Shown piece after piece: positions 46,967 through 56,489 of a DNA stretch of 61,082 nt. Location of the stretch: positions 1-61,082 of the forward strand of contig CAMLRS010000019.1 in assembly GCA_946482515.1 (NCBI GenBank), read 5' to 3'. The first letter of the stretch is position 1. The number at the start of each line of letters is the position of its first letter. The notes below the pieces were generated by a model. That model worked only from the letters and a program-made list of their open reading frames with translations. It ran no database searches and was not told where the DNA came from. A program made the position numbers and the translations under genes. The DNA is from an uncultured Flavobacteriales bacterium. Lineage in GTDB: Bacteria > Bacteroidota > Bacteroidia > Flavobacteriales > Crocinitomicaceae.

Positions 46967-48430
46967 TTATTGTTTTGGTAAGTAATACAAAATGATGCGG
47001 TTGTTCTGCGTCAGGTATTTCTTCGCAACGCGCTGGATATCTTCACGTGTAACGCTCATGTAGCGCTCCATCTGACGATTGATCAGGGCGGTGTTGCCGA
47101 AGTACATGTAATTCTGCGCCAGGTTTTCCGCAATACCTGCTACGGATGAATTGGAGGACACGATCTGGTTTTCGATCTGGTTGCGGATCGCTTCGTATTC
47201 TTCCATGCTGATCAGCTCATCCTGGATGCGCTTGATCTCTTCGTCGAGGGAAGCTTCGAGCTTATCGACAGTCACACCGTTAGCTGCAATAGCTGCAACA
47301 ATTCCTAATCCCGGATCTTCCATGTTGAAGGCAAACGAGAAGGCAGCAACTGCTTCCTGTTTTTTCTCCACGATGTTTTTGTTCATGCGTGAGCTGGTTC
47401 CGCCTGAAAGTACTGCGTTGAGCATTTCCAATGCCGCAAAATCCTTGTCGGTTTCTTTCGGGAATTTGTAACCGAAGAATACCGCAGGCAGCTGGATGTT
47501 GTCGTAAACAGTCTCGCGAACAATGCCGTTGATCGGTTCCATAATTGGCTCCGGACGCGGTACGTTGACTTTCTTCGCTGAGTATTCTTTGATCAGTGCT
47601 TTTGCCTTTGGATCTTTCGGGTTCAGGAAGTCGTTGGCGTTGAAAGCAGATTTCGCAACATTGTATTTTTTCAGGAACGCATCGTCTGACAGGTTCTCGA
47701 AATCGCGGTAGAGGTTGATCGCTTCTCCTGTTGGAATGGAAGCGAAGTACTTATCGATCCATTTTTTTGTCTGCTCGATGTTGATATCGCCGGCAATCGA
47801 CAATACAGCGTTGGAAGGAACGTAGAACGTGCGGTAGAAGTTGATGTAATCTTCTTCCTGTGCAGCGTTGAGGTGTTCCATGCTTCCGATCGGAACCCAG
47901 TTGTACGGGTGCTTCGTATAAGCGCGCTTGAACATATTTTCCATGAACGACGCATACGGTTGGTTATCGACGCGCTGGCGTTTTTCTTCTTTTACCACTT
48001 CGCGTTGTGTTTCCACACCTGTCTGGTCGACTTTTGCATGCAGCAAACGCTCGCTTTCCAGCCACAAGCCCAGCTCCAGCTGGTTGGAAGGAAGCAACTC
48101 GTAGTAATACGTGCGGTCCTGCGAAGTATTCGCGTTCAACGCACCGCCGTTTTTCTCAACAAGCTCGCTGTATTCGGCGCGTTTGATATTGGTAGAGCCT
48201 TCAAACAGGAGGTGTTCGAAGAAATGGGCAAATCCTGTACGGTTCGGGCTCTCGTTTTTGGAGCCCACGTGGTACATTACCGAAACCGCCACGATTGGCG
48301 TTGCCGGCTCCTGGTGGAGAATGACATGCATTCCGTTCGGAAGGTCATACTCCACGTAATCAACGGGCTTCTGGGCCGCTGCAGGGAGAACGCTTCCGAT
48401 CGCACATGCGATTAAAAGTCTTTTTTTCAT
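46967..48430 (-). CDS. M16 zinc metalloprotease (active subunit)
   Basis: The 487-residue protein has a signal peptide (LLIACAIGSVLPAAAQ) and the inverted zinc motif HFFEH (residues 69-73) in GFAHFFEHLLFEGST. NGGALNANTSQDRTYYYELL and VVKEEKRQRVDNQPY follow, the usual third-ligand region. It would degrade or process peptides in the periplasm together with the inactive M16 gene just downstream. The upstream DNA has TATTTTCG, one base from the TAnnTTTG element. Substrates are unknown. Confidence 0.93.
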   Translation of the reverse strand: MKKRLLIACAIGSVLPAAAQKPVDYVEYDLPNGMHVILHQEPATPIVAVSVMYHVGSKNESPNRTGFAHFFEHLLFEGSTNIKRAEYSELVEKNGGALNANTSQDRTYYYELLPSNQLELGLWLESERLLHAKVDQTGVETQREVVKEEKRQRVDNQPYASFMENMFKRAYTKHPYNWVPIGSMEHLNAAQEEDYINFYRTFYVPSNAVLSIAGDINIEQTKKWIDKYFASIPTGEAINLYRDFENLSDDAFLKKYNVAKSAFNANDFLNPKDPKAKALIKEYSAKKVNVPRPEPIMEPINGIVRETVYDNIQLPAVFFGYKFPKETDKDFAALEMLNAVLSGGTSSRMNKNIVEKKQEAVAAFSFAFNMEDPGLGIVAAIAANGVTVDKLEASLDEEIKRIQDELISMEEYEAIRNQIENQIVSSNSSVAGIAENLAQNYMYFGNTALINRQMERYMSVTREDIQRVAKKYLTQNNRIILYYLPKQ

Positions 48431-48529
48431 GTTCTTTTCTAATCAGTTTGCAACGAAAATAAGAACAATTCAGTTCTCAGGTGTGTTGGTGGGACTTACG
48501 GATTAAAACAAGGACAAGTGGTTTTTTAA

Positions 48530-48582
48530 TTCATAATTCAGAATGCATAATTCAGAATGGTTTATTCAATTGTGCATTCTAA
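48530..48582. repeat. Intergenic inverted repeat (ATTCAGAATGCA family)
   Basis: ATAATTCAGAATGCATAATT with a second TTCAGAATGG can pair with TTGTGCATTCTAAA. It is the same family as 4973-5040 and lies in the leader of the next gene. Confidence 0.6.
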
Positions 48583-48619
48583 ACTATTCCGGCCGGGTTT
48601 TTGCTTAATTTTAGGTCAT

Positions 48620-49702
48620 ATGAAAAAAAGTGCACTGTTGTTCTTCCTGTTGCCGCTTTCGCTGCAGGCCCAGACGATTTTCGGTTACATGGATTTCAAT
48701 AACCAGCTCTTCAAGGTTTTCCGTGAAGGCTATTTCATGCAAATCGAGCACCAGCCGGTGACGAATGTGCAGTTTGGCGATGAGATCATTTCTTACATGA
48801 ACTCGCAGCAGGATTTCAAAGTCTACGACGGCAAAAAAGCGCATACGATCACCACGCAGCTGGTTTCCTATAAAATGTCGGATCATTTGGTGGCCTGGAA
48901 CATCGGGCCGATCATCAACTATTTCGAATCGGGGAAATTGCATACGATTACGTCGTTTGGCGGCGATTATGCCGTAACCGATTCGCTCATCGTTTACCAG
49001 GATACGCGCTACAATACCGTGAATGTGATATACAAAGGCGAGTCCATTCAGCTCTACCAGCTCACCGGCGATCTCTACATGCCCGATGCGATCGGCGATA
49101 ACATCATTGCGTTTCGCGACAACGGAAATTTGTACAAAGTCTTCTGGCGCGGACAGATCTACGAACTCGGCGTGTGGAGCGGCAATCCTGCCATGCAATT
49201 CACGGCCGGAACCGACATGCTGGCGTTCAACGACCCGTCGACGCGCACCTTTGCGATCTTCGAAAACGGCGAATTCATGGACGTCGAAAGCGTGTTCGTA
49301 CCGAAATTCAAAGTCGGCCGCGGATTTGTAGTCTACGAAGATGTGCAGGGCAACCTGAAATACTACGGAAAAGGTGAGCGCAAGGAATTGTCGTCGTTTT
49401 TCCAGTTCTGGGATGCCAAGGACGATGTAGTGTTCTGGGGTGAAGCAAATTCATCGTTCACCTTATTCAAAGGCGAGCGCAAACAGGTGAGCAACTACCT
49501 TCCGAAAGACTGGCAGCTCAAAAACGACGTAATCGCCTTTCACAGCAACCTGGGCGGTGTTTCGTCCTTCATCAACGGACAACAGAAAGACATCACAACG
49601 CTTCCCGATACGGAATACTTCATCAACAACCACTCGGTTTTTGTGAAGCTCAAGAACCGCACGATCATGGCGCTGTTCAACGGACAGATTTACAGGGACT
49701 AA
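48620..49702 (+). CDS. Exported beta-repeat protein of unknown function
   Basis: A 360-residue protein with signal peptide (SALLFFLLPLSLQAQ). The mature part repeats a motif of about 45 residues ending in an aspartate or glycine turn, for example DFKVYDGKKAHTITTQLVSY, NLYKVFWRGQIYELGVWSGN, RTFAIFENGEFMDVESVFV and NLKYYGKGERKELSSFFQFW. This suggests a beta-propeller of six to seven blades. I recognise no named family. It stands alone, downstream of repeats. ATG at 48620 is the start that gives the signal peptide. Confidence 0.8.
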   Translation: MKKSALLFFLLPLSLQAQTIFGYMDFNNQLFKVFREGYFMQIEHQPVTNVQFGDEIISYMNSQQDFKVYDGKKAHTITTQLVSYKMSDHLVAWNIGPIINYFESGKLHTITSFGGDYAVTDSLIVYQDTRYNTVNVIYKGESIQLYQLTGDLYMPDAIGDNIIAFRDNGNLYKVFWRGQIYELGVWSGNPAMQFTAGTDMLAFNDPSTRTFAIFENGEFMDVESVFVPKFKVGRGFVVYEDVQGNLKYYGKGERKELSSFFQFWDAKDDVVFWGEANSSFTLFKGERKQVSNYLPKDWQLKNDVIAFHSNLGGVSSFINGQQKDITTLPDTEYFINNHSVFVKLKNRTIMALFNGQIYRD

Positions 49703-49706
49703 TACC

Positions 49707-49800
49707 CCGCGAATTAGCGAATGAACACGAATTATTTTCTGCCCATTCCCGTACCATGCAAACCATAACCTTGCATTAGTGTCAATTCGCCTTCGCGGGA
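49707..49800. repeat. Palindromic element with CCCGCGAA ends
   Basis: CCCGCGAATTAGCGAATGAA with ACACGAATTA is inverted imperfectly by TTAGTGTCAATTCGCCTTCG with CGGG. It resembles the element at 17132-17250 and sits between the propeller-like gene and the RND cluster. Confidence 0.65.
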
Positions 49801-49870
49801 AGCTCTCCTTCGCGTTAAAAATTTGCAAATGAATCCATAGCGGGTGGAATTAATGGCTAATTTCGTTCCC

Positions 49871-50284
49871 ATGAGACTGCGTATGAAATGGTTCATCTCC
49901 CTGAGTATCCTGCTATTGAGCGGATTGGGAATTTCATACCAGGCCTATGCAGACGACAATTCATCGTCGGCTGAAAACCCAAACACGGGGTTTAGTGCAC
50001 TGTTCGGAGGCGAGACACTGGTCTTTGAATCACTGCCGGCTGGCAAAACTCCCGGACATTCCGAAATCCATGTGCTAACACTGGAAGAATCGGAGCTGAA
50101 CGATCTCGACAGCGATACGGACAGCGACGACCTGGAACAACTGACATACGTCGTTCCGCCGTTTTACGCTGCCACTCACCATTATTTTGCCTTTCGGACA
50201 CAAAAAAGCCTGCCATTCGGGCATTTTTCCGAGATCTTACCCGCCAGGTCGTTGTATGTCCTGTTCCGGGTTTTCCGCATTTAA
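49871..50284 (+). CDS. Small exported acidic protein upstream of the RND genes
   Basis: A 137-residue protein with signal peptide (FISLSILLLSGLGISYQAYA). An acidic patch (ESELNDLDSDTDSDDLEQLT) is followed by aromatic and basic residues to the end (AATHHYFAFRTQKSLPFGHF, SLYVLFRVFRI). I find no family. The start is uncertain: ATG at 49853, 49871 or 49883 all fit, and 49871 is chosen for a normal signal-peptide length. It precedes the efflux genes by 123 bases and may be transcribed with them. A role as a small regulator or metal binder is only a guess. Confidence 0.6.
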   Translation: MRLRMKWFISLSILLLSGLGISYQAYADDNSSSAENPNTGFSALFGGETLVFESLPAGKTPGHSEIHVLTLEESELNDLDSDTDSDDLEQLTYVVPPFYAATHHYFAFRTQKSLPFGHFSEILPARSLYVLFRVFRI

Positions 50285-50407
50285 AGCAAATCCTCTCTTC
50301 GTACTTACTCTTCGACTTCACGGAGTAAGCTGCATTTTGTGCAAGTAAACGCATCGTTCGTGTGCGTTGCAGAAGTCACCCAACTATTTATTGGCAAAAA
50401 ACAAATT

Positions 50408-51490
50408 ATGAAGAGGATTCTCATGCTCGGCAGCGTTGTAGTGCTGCTGTGCCAAACAGGCTGTCAGTCGGAAGCCGGCGAAAAAGAGCTGCAAACCAAA
50501 TTGCTGGTGACCAGCCCGCTGCAAAAAGATACCACCACGATCAAAGAATATGTCTGCCAGATTCATTCCATTCAGCACATCGAGCTGCGTGCATTGGAAA
50601 AGGGCTACCTGGAAAAGATTTTCGTAGATGAAGGACAGTTCGTCAAAAAAGGACAATTGATGTTCCGCATCATGCCGTTGCTTTACCAGGCCGAATACCA
50701 GAAGGCCAAGGCAGAAGTCGATTTTGCGGAAATAGAATATAAAAACACGAAATCGCTGGCCGATCGCAATGTTGTTTCCAAGAACGAGCTGGCCATGGCG
50801 AAAGCGAAATACGACAAAGCGAAAGCCGAATTGGAGCTGGCGCGTGTGCACCTGAGCTTTACGGATATCAAAGCGCCATTCGATGGAATTATGGATCATT
50901 TCCAGGTGCGATTGGGAAGCCTCGTCGACGAGGGCGATCTGCTTACAACCTTGTCGGACAACAGCAAAATGTGGGTGTATTTCAACGTTCCGGAAGCGGA
51001 ATACCTGGATTACAAAACCCATGAGCAGCAGGATAGCCTGATGAAAGTGAGCCTGATGATGGCCAACAACCAGCTATTCAAATATCCTGGCATTGTTGAA
51101 ACGATCGAGGCCGATTTCAATAACGAAACAGGAAACATCGCGTTCAGGGCAACCTTCCCGAATCCGGATAAGCTGTTGCGCCATGGCGAAACGGGGAATA
51201 TCCGCATGGTCGTTCCGTTCAAGAATGCGCTGATCATTCCGCAGAAAGCAACGTTCGAAATCCTGGAGAAGAAATACGTCTACGTGGTCGATAAGAACAA
51301 TGTGGTGCATTCGCGCGAGATCACGGTTTCTGCCGAAATGCCTGATCTGTATGTCATCAAGAACAATCTCCCGCCCAAGTGCAACATCCTCCTCGAAGGA
51401 ATTCGCAAGGTGAGAGACGGCGATAAGATCACGTACCGCTACATGAAGCCTGAAAAGGTGCTTTCGACGCTGAAAGTTTATGTTGAGTAA
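50408..51490 (+). CDS. RND efflux periplasmic adaptor (membrane fusion lipoprotein)
   Basis: The 360-residue adaptor has a lipoprotein signal, LMLGSVVVLLCQTGC, with the lipid cysteine near residue 19. The lipoyl half-motifs (ALEKGYLEKIFVDEGQFVKK) enclose a coiled-coil hairpin (AEYQKAKAEVDFAEIEYKNT; YDKAKAELELARVHLSFTDI). KAPFDGIMDHFQVRLGSLVD is the second lipoyl half and IRMVVPFKNALIIPQKATFE the membrane-proximal part. It links the inner-membrane pump to the outer channel. ATG at 50408 is chosen for the lipobox. It heads the adaptor-pump-channel operon. Confidence 0.92.
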   Translation: MKRILMLGSVVVLLCQTGCQSEAGEKELQTKLLVTSPLQKDTTTIKEYVCQIHSIQHIELRALEKGYLEKIFVDEGQFVKKGQLMFRIMPLLYQAEYQKAKAEVDFAEIEYKNTKSLADRNVVSKNELAMAKAKYDKAKAELELARVHLSFTDIKAPFDGIMDHFQVRLGSLVDEGDLLTTLSDNSKMWVYFNVPEAEYLDYKTHEQQDSLMKVSLMMANNQLFKYPGIVETIEADFNNETGNIAFRATFPNPDKLLRHGETGNIRMVVPFKNALIIPQKATFEILEKKYVYVVDKNNVVHSREITVSAEMPDLYVIKNNLPPKCNILLEGIRKVRDGDKITYRYMKPEKVLSTLKVYVE

Positions 51491-51504
51491 AAGACAAGAT
51501 GGAG

Positions 51505-51580
51505 AGACATTAGACAAAAGGCGCTGGATTCAGCTGTCGTTAAGTCTAATGTCTAAAAGTCTTAAGAATCTAATATCTAA
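51505..51580. repeat. Inverted word repeat between adaptor and pump genes
   Basis: AGACATTAGAC pairs with GTCTAATGTCT about 20 bases later; CTAAAAGTCTTAAGAATCTA follows. It is the same word family as 10127-10210. It lies inside a likely operon, so it may shape the relative expression of the pump. Confidence 0.6.
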
Positions 51581-51585
51581 AAAAT

Positions 51586-54500
51586 ATGTTTAGTAAATTC
51601 TTAAAAAGACCGGTACTGGCGATCGTGTTGTCACTCGTCATTATCCTGGTCGGCATCCTGTCGATCAATACGCTGCCGACATCCCAGTTCCCGGAAATTG
51701 CTCCGCCCGTGGTGATGGTTTCCGCATCGTATCCGGGAGCAAGTGCCAAAACACTGGCCGAATCCGTGATCATTCCGCTGGAACAATCCATCAACGGCGC
51801 CTGGGGCATGCGGTACATGACGTCTGACGCCACGAGTGCCGGAGAGGCCAATATCCAGATTGTTTTCGAGCCGGGAACGGATATCAACCAGGCGCTGGTA
51901 CAGGTTTCCAATCGCGTGCAGCAGGTGACGAACCGTCTCCCAACGCTCGTTCAACGCGAAGGGGTGGTTATTACGCCGGTTATTCCCAGCATGTTGATGT
52001 ACGTGAACCTGTACAGCAAGGACAAAAATGCCGATATGAAATTCCTGTTCAACTATGCGGGAATCAATATGATTCCGGAAATGCAGCGCATCGAAGGAAT
52101 AGGGCAGGCGCGTATCCTCGGAAGCCGCCAGTATGCCATGCGGATCTGGCTGAAACCGGATCGCATGCGGGCCTACAACGTTTCACCCGATGAAGTTATG
52201 GAAGCACTCGCCAACCAGAGTATCATCGGTAAAGCGGGGCGTGTTGGACGTGGCGACGGTCAGAAAGCGGAAGCATTGGAATATGTATTAGCTTATGCCG
52301 ACCGTTTCAACGATCCGAAGCAATACGAAAATGTGATCATCCGGGCCAATCCGGAAGGGGAAATGCTGCGCCTGAAAGATGTGGCAACCGTAGCACTCGG
52401 AAGCGAATACTATGATATTTATTCCAACCTCGACGGTCATCCTTCGGCTGCTATCGTGCTGAAGCAAACTTACGGTAGTAACGCCAGCGAAGTGATCGCC
52501 AATGTGAAAACCAAGCTGGAAGAGATGAAGCAGGATTTTCCGCCGGGAATGGATTATGAGATCAGCTACGACGTTTCCAACTTCCTCAATGCTTCGACCG
52601 AAAATGTGATGCATACGCTGCGCGATGCGTTTATTCTCGTAGCGCTCGTGGTGTTTGTGTTCCTTGGCGACTGGCGTTCTACACTCATCCCAACGCTTGC
52701 TGTGCCGATCTCGCTCATCGGGGCGTTCATCTTCATGCAGCTCTTCGGGCTTACGATGAACATGATTACGCTCTTTGCCATCGTATTGGCGATCGGTATT
52801 GTGGTCGATGACGCGATTGTCGTCGTTGAGGCGGTACACGCCGCCATGGAAGAACACCATTTATCGCCGTACAAAGCCGTGAAAAAAGTGCTCAAGGAAA
52901 TCAGCGGGGCCGTCATCGCCATTACCTTGCTGATGACCGCTGTGTTCATTCCGGTGGCGTTTATGCCGGGACCGGTCGGGACATTTTACCGGCAGTTCTC
53001 GATCACCATGGCGAGTGCGATCATTCTTTCCGGTTTTATCGCCTTGACCTTAACGCCGGTGCTTTGTGCCATGATCCTGAAGAACAATCACGGCAAACCG
53101 AAGAAAGTGAACATCCTTACACGCTTGCTGGGTGGCTTTAACCGCGGTTTCGACAAGCTTACCGGAGTTTACACGCGTTTCCTGCAAAAGATCGCTCACC
53201 GGAAACTGATTACGGTTGGTTTATGGGCAGCATTTGCCGCGGGCATTTTCTTCCTGTCGAGAGGCTTGCCTTCCGGATTTATTCCGAGCGAGGACCAGGG
53301 AATGGTGTATGCGATCATTCAAACACCTCCGGGATCGACACTCGAGCGCACAAACGATATTTCGCGTCAGTTGCAGATCATCGCCAAACAGGTCGAAGGC
53401 GTGCAATCCGTTTCTTCCATTGCCGGTTACGAAGTGCTCACGGAAGGTCGTGGCTCCAATGCCGGAACGTGCCTCATCAACCTGAAACCGTGGGACGAGC
53501 GCAAGCATACCATGCAGGAGATTATCTACGAGCTGGAAGAAAAAGCGAAAGCCATTCCGGGAGCGACGATCGAATTCTTCGATCCGCCGGCAGTACCGGG
53601 ATTTGGTGCCGCAGGAGGGTTCGCCTTGCAGCTGCTGGACAAAACCACGGATGGCAACTACGAGACACTCGAGAAAGTGAAGAACGATTTCATGACCGCA
53701 CTGGGCAAGCGAAAAGAGCTTTCCGGTCTGTTCACCTTCTTCAGCGCGAATTACCCGCAGTACGAAGTGGAATTCGACAACGAGCTGGCCATGCAGAAAG
53801 GCGTGACGATCGAAAATGCGATGAATACCCTGTCGATTTTTGTGGGAAGTACCTACGAACAGGGCTTCATCAAATACCAGCGCTTTTTCAAAGTGTTCGT
53901 TCAGGCTTCGCCGGAATACCGCAAGCTTCCGACTGATATCATGGGCTTGTATGTGAAAAACGATCGCGGCGAAATGGTTCCGTTCTCGGCATTCATGCGC
54001 ATTGTCAAAAAGCAGGGCGCGAACGAGATCAACCGCTACAATATGTACAATACGGCTGGTATCCGTGGTGCTCCTGCCAAAGGCTACAGCAGTGGTGAGG
54101 CGATCCAGGCCGTGAAAGAAGTGGCCAAGGAAACACTGCCGCATGGCTACGACATCGACTGGGCGGCGCTTTCGTACGATGAAGTGCGTCGCGGAAACGA
54201 AGCGATTGTCATTTTCATCATCGTGATGGTGTTCGTATACTTCGTACTGGCGGCGCAATACGAAAGCTTCATTATTCCACTTGCAGTGATCCTTTCGCTG
54301 CCTCCGGGTGTTTTCGGATCGTTCCTGCTGATCGATCTGATGGGACTGGCCAACGACATTTACGCACAGGTCGGACTGGTGATGCTCGTCGGATTATTGG
54401 GTAAGAACGCCGTTTTGATCGTGGAATTTGCCGTTCAGAAGCAGAAAGAAGGACTTTCCGTGCTGGAAGCCGCGATCGAAGGTGCCAAAGTGCGTTTCCG

Positions 54501-54789
54501 CCCGATCCTGATGACTTCCTTTGCTTTCATCGCCGGATTGATCCCGCTGGTGCTTTCACACGGTGCCGGAGCGATCGGAAACAAAACCATCGGTTCGTCT
54601 GCGCTCGGCGGTATGCTTTTCGGAACTGTTTTCGGTGTGATCATCGTGCCGGGACTGTACTACATTTTTGCTTCCTGGGCGAAAGGTCGTAAGCTGATCC
54701 AGCACGAAGACGAAAGCTCCCTGACACAAGATTTCGCACTGGCGATTGACAAATTCGAACAAACAGATGAAAACGATGAAGATGAATAA
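51586..54789 (+). CDS. RND efflux pump permease (HAE1 family)
   Basis: A 1067-residue trimeric proton-driven pump. The N-terminus MFSKFLKRPVLAIVLSLVII is the first helix, LPTSQFPEIAPPVVMVSASYPGAS the following porter region. Helix 4 contains the proton-relay acids, FAIVLAIGIVVDDAIVVVEAVHAAMEEH. LAEVLTPVLCAM-like helix 6 and the second half (FIIPLAVILSLPPGVFGSFL) repeat the pattern, as in AcrB. Drugs, detergents or bile-like compounds are typical cargo; the natural one is unknown. It overlaps the outer-membrane channel gene. Confidence 0.95.
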   Translation: MFSKFLKRPVLAIVLSLVIILVGILSINTLPTSQFPEIAPPVVMVSASYPGASAKTLAESVIIPLEQSINGAWGMRYMTSDATSAGEANIQIVFEPGTDINQALVQVSNRVQQVTNRLPTLVQREGVVITPVIPSMLMYVNLYSKDKNADMKFLFNYAGINMIPEMQRIEGIGQARILGSRQYAMRIWLKPDRMRAYNVSPDEVMEALANQSIIGKAGRVGRGDGQKAEALEYVLAYADRFNDPKQYENVIIRANPEGEMLRLKDVATVALGSEYYDIYSNLDGHPSAAIVLKQTYGSNASEVIANVKTKLEEMKQDFPPGMDYEISYDVSNFLNASTENVMHTLRDAFILVALVVFVFLGDWRSTLIPTLAVPISLIGAFIFMQLFGLTMNMITLFAIVLAIGIVVDDAIVVVEAVHAAMEEHHLSPYKAVKKVLKEISGAVIAITLLMTAVFIPVAFMPGPVGTFYRQFSITMASAIILSGFIALTLTPVLCAMILKNNHGKPKKVNILTRLLGGFNRGFDKLTGVYTRFLQKIAHRKLITVGLWAAFAAGIFFLSRGLPSGFIPSEDQGMVYAIIQTPPGSTLERTNDISRQLQIIAKQVEGVQSVSSIAGYEVLTEGRGSNAGTCLINLKPWDERKHTMQEIIYELEEKAKAIPGATIEFFDPPAVPGFGAAGGFALQLLDKTTDGNYETLEKVKNDFMTALGKRKELSGLFTFFSANYPQYEVEFDNELAMQKGVTIENAMNTLSIFVGSTYEQGFIKYQRFFKVFVQASPEYRKLPTDIMGLYVKNDRGEMVPFSAFMRIVKKQGANEINRYNMYNTAGIRGAPAKGYSSGEAIQAVKEVAKETLPHGYDIDWAALSYDEVRRGNEAIVIFIIVMVFVYFVLAAQYESFIIPLAVILSLPPGVFGSFLLIDLMGLANDIYAQVGLVMLVGLLGKNAVLIVEFAVQKQKEGLSVLEAAIEGAKVRFRPILMTSFAFIAGLIPLVLSHGAGAIGNKTIGSSALGGMLFGTVFGVIIVPGLYYIFASWAKGRKLIQHEDESSLTQDFALAIDKFEQTDENDEDE

Positions 54790-56215
54790 GAAGAATCTCT
54801 ATAAAAGTGCGGCAATTGCTGTGCTGTTGATCACGTTTTCAGCCTGTAAATCCCTTTCGGTTGTTTCGAAAACAGAAAATAAAACCGTTCCTGCGAGCTA
54901 TACCGGTTCGCAGTATACGACGACCGCAGCGGATGTCCAGTGGCGGGATTATTTCACCGATCCCAACCTGATCGCACTCATCGATACGGCGCTGAAGAAC
55001 AACCAGGAGTTGAATATCACGTTGCAGGAGATCGAAATTTCCCGCAATGAGATTCGCGCAAAAAAAGGGGAATACCTGCCAACTGCCGGTATTGGCGCCG
55101 GAGCCGGAATCGATAAAGTAGGTCGCTACACCAGCAAAGGGTCGAGCGAAGCCACAACCGAGATCAAACCCGGAATCGAAACGCCCGAGCCGCTGCCGGA
55201 TTTCATGATTGGACTGTATGCCAGCTGGGAAATCGATATCTGGAACAAGCTGCGCAATGGGAAGAAGGCGGCCGTCAATCGCTATTTGTCCAGCATCGAA
55301 GGGAAAAACTTCCTGGTGACGAACCTGATCTCCGAAATCGCTAACTCGTATTACGAATTGCTGGCACTCGACAATCAGCTCGCGATCGTACAGCAGAACA
55401 TCGATATCCAGACCAACGCGCTCGAGATCGTGAAAGCGCAGAAAGAATCGGCCCGCGTGACCGAGCTGGCGGTGAAACGCTTCGAAGCGCAGGTGCTGAA
55501 CACGAAAAGTTTGCAATATGCGATCCAACAGGAGATCATCGAAACGGAAAACCGCATCAATTTCCTGGTCGGTCGTTTTCCGCAGCCGGTGACGCGCAAT
55601 TCAGCGGTCTTCATGACAATGGTTCCCGACACGCTTTACGCCGGCGTTCCGTCGCAATTGCTGGAAAACCGTCCGGATATCCGCCAGGCTGAATTCAACC
55701 TCGTTGCCGCGAAGCTCGATGTGAAAGCGGCAAAAGCGAATTTTTATCCTTCGCTGCGGATTTCTTCAGGCGTCGGATTGCAGGCCTTCAACGCGGCTTA
55801 TTTGCTGCAAACGCCGCAATCGCTGCTGTATTCGCTGGCAGGCGAGATCGTGGCACCGCTCATCAACCGAAATGCGATCAAGGCAACGTACTACAACGCG
55901 AATGCGAAGCAGATCCAGGCTGTTTACGAATACGAGCGAACGGTCCTGAACGCCTACGTTGAAGTCGTAAACCAGCTTTCGAGGATCAATAACCTTGAAA
56001 AAAGCTACGACATGAAAGAACAGGAGGTGCAGGCGCTGACCGAGTCGGTGACCATCTCCAACGACCTGTTCTCCTCGGCGAGAGCAGATTATATGGAAGT
56101 CCTGCTGACCCAGCGCGATGTGCTGGAATCCCGCTTCGAGCTGATTGAAACCCGCATGCAGCAAATGCACGCGATGGTGGATATCTACCGGGCGCTGGGA
56201 GGCGGATGGAAGTAG
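54782..56215 (+). CDS. TolC/NodT-type outer-membrane efflux lipoprotein
   Basis: A 477-residue channel protein with lipoprotein signal (AAIAVLLITFSAC). The NodT family pattern is clear: WRDYFTDPNLIALIDTALKN, LYASWEIDIWNKLRNGKKAA, LISEIANSYYELLALDNQLA and LLENRPDIRQAEFNLVAAKL. Long helices of both halves form the periplasmic tunnel. ATGs at 54767, 54776 and 54782 are all possible; the last gives the shortest normal signal and overlaps the pump stop by 8 bases. It completes the tripartite efflux system. Confidence 0.93.
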   Translation: MNKKNLYKSAAIAVLLITFSACKSLSVVSKTENKTVPASYTGSQYTTTAADVQWRDYFTDPNLIALIDTALKNNQELNITLQEIEISRNEIRAKKGEYLPTAGIGAGAGIDKVGRYTSKGSSEATTEIKPGIETPEPLPDFMIGLYASWEIDIWNKLRNGKKAAVNRYLSSIEGKNFLVTNLISEIANSYYELLALDNQLAIVQQNIDIQTNALEIVKAQKESARVTELAVKRFEAQVLNTKSLQYAIQQEIIETENRINFLVGRFPQPVTRNSAVFMTMVPDTLYAGVPSQLLENRPDIRQAEFNLVAAKLDVKAAKANFYPSLRISSGVGLQAFNAAYLLQTPQSLLYSLAGEIVAPLINRNAIKATYYNANAKQIQAVYEYERTVLNAYVEVVNQLSRINNLEKSYDMKEQEVQALTESVTISNDLFSSARADYMEVLLTQRDVLESRFELIETRMQQMHAMVDIYRALGGGWK

Positions 56216-56234
56216 CACCTTTTAGTTTGGGAAA

Positions 56235-56261
56235 GCGCCCGGCTTAGGTCGGGCGTTTTTG
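56235..56261 (+). terminator. Rho-independent terminator of the RND operon
   Basis: GCGCCCG and CGGGCG enclose GCTTAGGT and are followed by five T residues, 20 bases after the channel gene. The 230 bases beyond, to 56489, are AT-rich and show no further feature except the leader of the lipocalin. Confidence 0.85.
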
Positions 56262-56489
56262 TTGATACGTCTTACTTTTTCTCCCGCGATTGAGAATTGC
56301 TATATGTATTGAAGTTTGAATTATCAAAACAGCTATTCAAACTAAAAGTCACACGTAATATTACGTTATTGCAATAATGCATTTTTGCTGTGGAATACCG
56401 AGCTAAAAACGTGTCCCGAATTCACCTAAAAGTTCTTAAAAACCCCATGCGAGGTGCGTAGCGTTGTAAATTAGTTAAAAACCAATCGT

